A stretch of DNA of 64,000 bases from Gerris lacustris (taxonomy: Eukaryota; Arthropoda; Insecta; Hemiptera; Gerridae), in the NCBI GenBank assembly GCA_951217055.1, contig OX578284.1, positions 21,945,187 to 22,009,186 of the forward strand, read 5' to 3'. Below are positions 57,410 to 64,000 of this stretch, in pieces. The translations under genes were made by a program, and so were the position numbers. A model generated the notes under the pieces. The model did no database searches and was not told the origin of the DNA. It saw nothing but the letters and a program-made list of their open reading frames with translations. Positions within the stretch are counted from its first letter, which is position 1, and each line of letters opens with the position of its first letter.

Positions 57410-58525
57410 AATTATCCTAAAAGGTTAGAAACCTCTGCTCTGAAGAATACGAAATCAATTAACTACAAAATTCCTCACCTGTAAGCATTAGATTGACAAC
57501 GAACTACTTAAAGGCTAAATAAAATCAATTTTCAAAGGACTGAATCACAGCTTTTACGGTAAAATCTAAACTTGTTCAGAACTGAATATGTATATCGAAT
57601 TATAATGATATATGATAAAATTGATTGTTTACAAAAATCATGTCACATTTAGACAAAGGTCGGAAAAAACTAATAAGTCTGAGAGAGTATGTAATGGTTC
57701 AAAGAATCGATGTTGAGGTAATTTAAAAAATGCTAAGGTCAAATTAAGTGATTTTCTTTTTAAACTGCACCTATTTGACTTTTTTACATTAATGGATAAT
57801 TGAGTTATTGCATAAAAATAAGAAGTTAAATCAACGTCTATAGATATCTGAGAGTCCCTGGTCTATGAAAAGTTTAATAAATAGACTAAAGAACAATAAA
57901 TGTTGATAGGCAAAGTAATTCCGCTTGGAGCAATAAAAAAATAAGTTAAAAAGACTAAATAAGTAAGAATAAGCTAATTATTCTCGCGACAAAGTCACTG
58001 AGTCTATTGTACACACTTATTTATTTTCTATTATAAATACTGACCGGTTTAAACCTTTCTAATTGTTTATCAGTTCCACTAATGAACTAATTAATTGTAG
58101 TTAATTTATGTACAACTGCGGTGTGTTTCACAGTCTTTTACGTGCAACAGTCAATTGTGTTAGTATTCAAATCGTATCCATTTCATATACACACCTTAGA
58201 TATTAGGGGTATTGTGTTGTCTAGACTCTTCTCCTCCCCTGCGTTCATATCTATACATATTTAATAAGGTATTTCTCAGGCCTTTTACTTAAACCGCCTT
58301 TGGTTCTAATGCCTCTAGCTACTTTACATTGAATCTAGTATAAAATAAAATTTATCTATATAAATACATTTATTTATTTAGTCTTCTTAACTAATTTTTT
58401 TGTTGCTCCAAGCGGATAATTGGACAGAAGAAGGTTCCGTCGATTCGAATCAGTTGGTGACTATAGGTACTCTCTTTTTTCGCTCTAAGTTGTTCCTGCT
58501 TCAAATGAAAAATATGACGTTCTTA
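57410..58525. other. no gene seen
   Basis: No coding region is supported. The open frame at 58400-58660 spills into the repeat that follows and is not recognised. Confidence 0.45.
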
Positions 58526-58529
58526 AATA

Positions 58530-58840
58530 TAGTATGTACTAGAAAGTTAGGATATAATAGGAGGTTGCTCGGTTTTCACTTTTTAGTACTATATTTTGTC
58601 AATAGAAGCGCTAAAGTAGTTAAATTTAGTACCAGGAAGTTAGAAGGTAACAAAAGGTAGCTACATTTTCACTTTTTAGTTCTAAATTTCAGCACTAGGA
58701 ATGGTCATTGCGTCTTCAAAGGGGGAGGGGTACAGGTTGGCTATACTGTTGGCTACACTGGATTCAATGTCCAAAACATATCCATGATTCAATATTTTTT
58801 TTATGAAGTGGAGAAAATTTCAACTTTGCCTTACCCCTTA
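58530..58840 (-). repeat. inverted partner of the 3838-4150 repeat
   Basis: TCAAAGGGGGAGGGGTACAG, GGCTACACTGGATTC, CATATCCATGATTC and ATGAAGTGGAGAAAATTTC are the complements of landmarks at 3850-3950. Inside, the phrase TTTTCACTTTTTAGT occurs twice (58575 and 58667). Confidence 0.55.
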
Positions 58841-58998
58841 TTTGATTTATATTAAAGGTTACATAAATGAAATGTTATAAATATTTTATAATTTAAAGAA
58901 AAACCCATGACAAAGTAAACAGTATACATTTGACGGTATATTAACTGTGCAAACGTTTTTAACAAAGTAAGTGATAGAAAAAATATATAGGTATAACA

Positions 58999-59046
58999 AT
59001 TTTAAAAGTAGATTGCCTATTAGTGCGTGGCACATAGCTTCCTTTG
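58999..59046 (-). repeat. dispersed repeat family A, terminal fragment
   Basis: AGATTGCCTATTAGTGCGTG followed by GCACATAGCTTCC is the complement of the family A 3' terminus. The rest of the element is absent. Confidence 0.5.
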
Positions 59047-60040
59047 TGTTATTCTCTTGCGGGTTCAATCAAGGGCGTTCTTATATCAGCCCTGTATGGT
59101 AGTCTTAAAGTGTGGCCTATCCAATGCCACTTTCTTTACTTAATCTGGCTGCTGTTTTGTTGGAGTACATAGCCCTCGTTACTTAATTTTTCTTTGCTTA
59201 TAGTTAATGTGTTAATTTATTTATTATATTATATTAGAGATAATTATAATTTTGACAATATTATAAAAATTAATTTAGTTTTCAAGCGATATTCGTAATC
59301 CATCTTTTAAACAGGAAAGCTTTATTACAAATTATTCTTCATGTTTATGTTTAAGCCTGGGGCTTAAGACAAAAATAATTTGCATTTTAAAACGTATATC
59401 ATATATAAAGTTGTTTAATATTGATAACCTTATATTTCCCAAATCCCTTTGATAATTGATATTCATATCAAATCCAATTTAGGTATTACGAGGGATCAAA
59501 GTGTCGACGAGGATAGAAGACAAATTAAACAACAATCGTTTTCAAGTATCGCTTTTGTTGAAATTTAATTTGAGTATAAACGATTTCCAATTAGATTGTT
59601 ATGAATAAAGGGGGGGGGGGGGTTGTAAATTATAGATTAGTGAATTTGCACGATTCTTAATGAATTTGGGCCTATAGAATTACTGAAGATATATCTATAT
59701 TTTTAAATTAATAAACAAGAAAAAAGTTATTATAAAGATACAAAAAATATAACAATTTTTCCGGTGTGTCATTCTAAAATGAAAATATATTCATAAAATT
59801 AAAAAAAAAGTAATTTTGTTTGTATTTGTTGTATTTTGTTGTAGAATATGATATGAGACACTGTATCAGTTATATTACTTGATTATTTTTTGAAAAAAAA
59901 ATATATATATTATTTCCTCCCCTCCCACTCCATATGAAAGTAAAAAAAATATAAACAAGGAGTAGAGTAGGGGTACCTGGTTCAATCCCCCGGGGGTTCA
60001 CAATCTTTTTTATCGATAATAACGAAAAACTAAATTAATT
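59047..60040. other. no gene seen
   Basis: A G-run is at 59610-59622. The phrase GGTTCAATCCCCCGGGGG near 59980 resembles a B box plus a palindrome, but no A box or cloverleaf is present. Confidence 0.45.
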
Positions 60041-60049
60041 TTTTCGGGA

Positions 60050-60520
60050 AATTTGCATCGCCCCAAGTCAAGTATTAACATGAATTATTTCATAATTTTA
60101 GAACTAGACATTATAGAGTGGTTAGGGAAAATGCAATTTTAAAGTAGGTTTTATATATTTGTAATCTACTCATCAGTAGCTTTCATTTGATACCCTACTC
60201 AAAATTTTAAACCAATAAAATATTTGTCTCACTGCGCACAAAAATTTGCAATTTATAAAAAGTGTAAATATTTTTAGAGAAATTTTCATCTACCTACTAT
60301 CAGGTATTAGCATGAATTATTTCAAAATTTTAGGACTTGCCGTTATAGGGAGGTTGGAGTGGGGTGGGGGGATTTTTTGGGGTAAAAAGTTGGTGCTAAA
60401 AACGCAACATTGGCGTTAAGAAGGAAAATACTCATAAAATGATACATAATATGCTTTTAATCTACTCTTTAAGAGCTTTTATTTAAACCTCCCTCGAAAA
60501 TTAAAAAAAAATGTTGAGCC
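60050..60520 (+). repeat. diverged direct duplication of about 235 bp
   Basis: TATTAACATGAATTATTTCA with ATTTTAGAACTAGACATTAT at 60071 and TATTAGCATGAATTATTTCA with ATTTTAGGACTTGCCGTTAT at 60306 mark two units, each followed by a box like TAATCTACTC...AGCTTT. Confidence 0.6.
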
Positions 60521-60639
60521 TAGCTCATTTTTGCGGATTGCACATGCGCATAATAAACGTTTAACTTATATTTATTTTTCCTATATGTGTGGGTCAAATA
60601 GTTACGCTAGTATTTCAGATTTCAACTCCTTAGTGTGAA

Positions 60640-60795
60640 CGGTTTGGAGGATATGAACTAAATTTACGACGGACGGACAGACACATCATCCTCGGCTTAA
60701 GGGTTTCAAGGATGACCTACGAAACCCTAAAAATAGAGTTTTTCAGAATAATCACAATGATTCTATTACCTATGGTAAGCTCGGAAGTAATATAA
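60640..60795 (-). repeat. dispersed repeat family A, 5'-end fragment
   Basis: ACGGACGGACAGACACATC, CCTAAAAATAGAGTTTTTC and TACCTATGGTAAGCTCGGAA are the complement of the family A 5' part, with diverged spacing. Confidence 0.5.
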
Positions 60796-61251
60796 TATTA
60801 ATAATCTTTTACGTCATAAATATAAATTTAACAAACATAAACTACGTAGAAATATAAAAATAATGAAGTAAAAAAAAAATAAAAAATGATTAAATGATAT
60901 AAAGGTATGTTAGGAGATGAAAATACGCCTGCTTGTATAAATTAAGACCTTTTTCGCTTAAAAAAGAGGGAACTACGAGATCATAAAACCCCATTCAACT
61001 GACACCCACTTGTGTAAAATAGCTGAGTTTCTCTTTATGAAATAGGTTCCCATCTTTTATCATCTTATAACTCCGAGGGTGCCTGTTATCTCTCCCTATA
61101 TCCTGTGTTGGGGAAAAAAGCTCTACCGGTGGCTTTTTACAGAAATGGAAACGTTTTAAGAGGAAAACGGAGGAAAATAAGAAGGAAGTAAGAGTTAGTA
61201 AAGTTTACCCTGAATATTGCTCAGTATGAATTGCTTTTCTCCGGAGAAAAA

Positions 61252-61256
<5 letters not shown>
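60796..61256. other. no gene seen
   Basis: No coding region or repeat boundary is supported. Confidence 0.45.
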
Positions 61257-61340
<84 letters not shown>

Positions 61341-61344
61341 TATA
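61257..61344 (+). repeat. (TA)n microsatellite
   Basis: About 44 dinucleotide units with a single TG interruption near 61321. Confidence 0.95.
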
Positions 61345-62390
61345 TTAGATCTTTCAAAATATTTTCTCTTTTTTTTCAAGAAGGTTTTAGTATAAGGTTT
61401 AGTAAAAAAAAAAGATGGGAGTTTTCGTTTCGTGAATATGTTTCAGACTTTTTTCTTATTTTACTTGTGAGTTGGGTTGAAAAAAAATAAGAGGTGAAAA
61501 TAAATTAGTATCAGAACTGTATTTTTATTTATACTTTACTCGAATTTGCTTTCCTTCCCCCCTTCCCCCCAAAAAAAGCTTTCTATATACATAGTTTCAA
61601 TTCATATGTAAGGCACGTAGAGTATTCCATATCCTTCAGCATATATATACATGTGTATATATAACATATATGTAAATACTCATGTAAAGAGATGTAGAAG
61701 GGGGAAGTTTTTACCTAAGGATTATATATGCTTGAAGGGGGAAACGAACGTGTTTTTTATTTTTTTTTTTCAACTCCCAGCAGAGTTGTAAATACATGCC
61801 AAGTTTCCTATCGGCACCGATTCACTCGTCTTAAGATCATGGGGCTTCCTGCTCCTTCTCTTTTACTTCTTGAGAAAGCAACGGAAATTGCCTTGTAAAT
61901 ATGTATAATATACATTTTAAGATATCTTTTTACGATAAGGGTGTTTTTCTTCAATGGTTTAGTATATATAATGGTGTAATAGTTTGTGTACTTTTTTTGT
62001 TTAACTTCAAAACGTATTATTAAAATATATATTCTACATGGACATGGACAACTTTGAGTTTAAACGCCTCCTGCGCGTCCTGTTGAACGTTTGACTGAAG
62101 TATATAATAATAACCCATAAAAACAAAGTTTTTATTATAAATCCTTTAATAGTAGCTTATTATATAAATAATATTAATCATCATAATAACCCTAAAATTT
62201 GATAGAATGATTTTATATTGGTTCTTCTATCTACCAAGTTTCATCTCTATTGAATGACAAAAAAAAGGTTAATTAGCCCTCGAAAATTTTTTACGACATC
62301 CAGTCAAACACTAATAAACTAAATCGAAATTAATAAAAAGGATTTAAAAATAGAATTTGGGTAGTTATTCTGTCCATTTGCGTGCGATAA
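61345..62390. other. no gene seen
   Basis: A+T-rich DNA without supported features. Confidence 0.45.
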
Positions 62391-62394
62391 GTCC

Positions 62395-63880
62395 GCTGAA
62401 AATGTGGTACTTAGGAATATGCCCCTTGAAAAAGTGGAACAGAAGGATATAGTCTTTGATGAAGCGGAATAGAGGTGTCTTGGAAAAGCGGAACTGAGGG
62501 ATATATTCTTTGATGAAGCGGAATAGATATGTCTTGAATAATTACCAGTTAAAAAGAACTTTTTTTTCTGTCATACATCATAAATTTGAGACCTGTCAAA
62601 ATGAAGATCGTAAATATGGGTCATGTCAAAACAAATAAAATAACTTGCGGATTTTTCCGAACTAACTTTCCATACAGCCAAATTTGCTGAAAAGTAATTA
62701 AATTCTGCTGAAAGATGGCTAAAAGTATTAAAATAATGCATTGTCATCATGTTCTGAGCTATTCTAAAAGTTTCAAAGGTCTAGCTACTCGGGAAGTTAG
62801 TTAAAAATCGATTGCAATATTTGTACTGGTCAAAAAAACAAACAAGAAAGCAAGCTAATAAAAACGTAGTATATACCGGAAATTAGGGATATAAACTTTG
62901 ATGAGGCTGAATAGATATGTCTTGAAAAACCGGATATGAGGGATATAAACTTTGATGAAGCTGAATAGATATATCTTGAAAAAGCGGAACTGAGGGATAT
63001 AAACTTTGATGAAGCTGAATAGATATGTCTTGAAAAAGCGGAACTGAGGGATATAAACTTTGATGAGGCTGAATAGATATGTCTTGAAAAAGCGGATATG
63101 AGGGATATAAACTTTGATGAAGCTGAATAGAGGTGTCTTGGAAAAGCGGAACTGAGGGATATATTCTTTGATGAAGCGGAATAGATATGTCTTGAATAAT
63201 TACCAGTTAAAAAGAACTTTTTTTTCTGTCATAAATCATAAATTTGAGACCTGTCAAAATGAAGATCGTAAATATGGGTCATGTCAAAACAAATAAAATA
63301 ACTTGCGGATTTTTTCCGAACTAACTTTCCATACAGCTAAATTTGCTGAAAAGTAATTAAATTCTGCTGAAAGATGGCTAAAAGTATTAAAATAATGCAT
63401 TGTCATCATGTTCTGAGCTATTCTAAAAGTTTCAAAGGTCTAGCTACTCGGGAAGTTAGTTAAAAATCGATTGCAATATTTGTACTGGTCAAAAAAACAA
63501 ACAAGAAAGCAAGCTAATAAAAACGTAGTATATACCGGAAATTAGGGATATAAACTTTGATGAGGCTGAATAGATATGTCTTGAAAAACCGGATATGAGG
63601 GATATAAACTTTGATGAAGCTGAATAGATATGTCTTGAAAAAGCGGAACTGAGGGATATAAACTTTGATGAAGCTGAATAGATATGTCTTGAAAAAGCGG
63701 AACTGAGGGATATAAACTTTGATGAGGCTGAATAGATATGTCTTGAAAAAGCGGATATGAGGGATATAAACTTTGATGAAGCTGAATAGATATGTCTTGA
63801 AAAAGCGGAACTGAGGGATATAAACTTTGATGAAGCTGAATAGATATGTCTTGAAAAAGCGGAATGGAGGAATATTTTCT
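62395..63880 (+). repeat. higher-order array: 54 bp repeats inside a 659 bp duplication
   Basis: GGGATATAAAC occurs at 62886, 62940, 62994, 63048 and 63102, then at 63545, 63599, 63653, 63707, 63761 and 63815, always 54 bp apart within each block. Between the blocks lies about 330 bp without the 54-mer (62545-62880) that is repeated almost exactly at 63203-63539, so the whole compound unit is duplicated with a period near 659 bp. Degenerate 54-mers open the array at 62400-62540. The minus strand is open over the second block (63514-63921) with an 18-residue unit containing RFFKTYLFSFIKVYIP; I consider that a consequence of the period and not a gene. Confidence 0.9.
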
Positions 63881-64000
63881 ATAAAAAAAGAAATGATTGC
63901 AAATCCTACTAGAGGAATCAAGATATGAAACGAAAGCTTCTATATATTACATAACCTGTGATTTAAAAGACTCCATACTGTTGCACGTAAATATGTATCC

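Noticed and set aside
59965..60000. B-box-like GGTTCAATCCC suggesting a tRNA
   Set aside because: No A box and no cloverleaf; the local CCCCCGGGGG palindrome explains the appearance.
63514..63921. 135-codon minus-strand repetitive protein
   Set aside because: Consequence of the 54 bp period of the array.
29115..64000. Homeodomain exon 2 of the TLX/C15-like gene
   Set aside because: I looked for the KTWFQNRR-type text on the plus strand by eye and did not find it; a short exon could still have been missed.

Overview
The window looks like A+T-rich, non-coding-dominated animal nuclear DNA, most likely from an arthropod. The evidence is one recognisable developmental exon of the TLX/C15 (clawless) homeobox class, a Ty3/gypsy element of the mag-like short-LTR type, hAT transposons, MITE-like foldbacks, tRNA-derived SINEs and many minisatellites. 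There are no operons, Shine-Dalgarno sites or CRISPR arrays. I cannot name the species from sequence alone.

Layout. 1-7.6 kb holds no gene. It carries two copies of a TA-flanked MITE (3147-3782, 6975-7529) and a 1.47 kb foldback with very long arms (4263-5728). 7625-11806 is a full-length Ty3/gypsy retrotransposon with identical 93 bp LTRs, an ATCCC target duplication, and a gag-pol broken by one frameshift and one nonsense codon. 13.4-15.4 kb holds a short palindrome, then a hAT transposon (13652-15343, 8 bp target duplication) with a decayed transposase on the minus strand. 15.4-28.4 kb is mostly featureless A+T-rich DNA broken by a foldback MITE, a 57 bp minisatellite, a head-to-head SINE pair and copies of two dispersed repeat families.

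The only convincing host gene is at 28769-29114 (+): the first coding exon of a TLX/C15 homeobox gene, with a GC-box-containing upstream region and a good splice donor. I found no homeodomain exon in the remaining 35 kb, so 29115-64000 is probably its first intron or lies partly beyond the gene. That stretch is filled with repeats: a 71 bp dimeric satellite (32.8-33.2 kb), a 175 bp triplication (35.6-36.2 kb), a second copy of the foldback MITE (38.3 kb), a CT microsatellite (41.7-42.0 kb), a 0.73 kb tandem duplication with GACA tracts (42.5-44.2 kb), a second hAT element with a clean 8 bp duplication (44587-46294), paired 15 bp minisatellites in opposite orientation (47.5 and 49.3 kb), a SINE-linked local duplication (52.7-53.6 kb), and a higher-order 54 bp/659 bp array at the right end.

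The genes do not form a pathway. The host exon would encode the N-terminal repressor part of a DNA-binding transcription factor; everything else recognisable is mobile or repetitive DNA. All repeat-family statements rest on reading the window against itself, without database searches.
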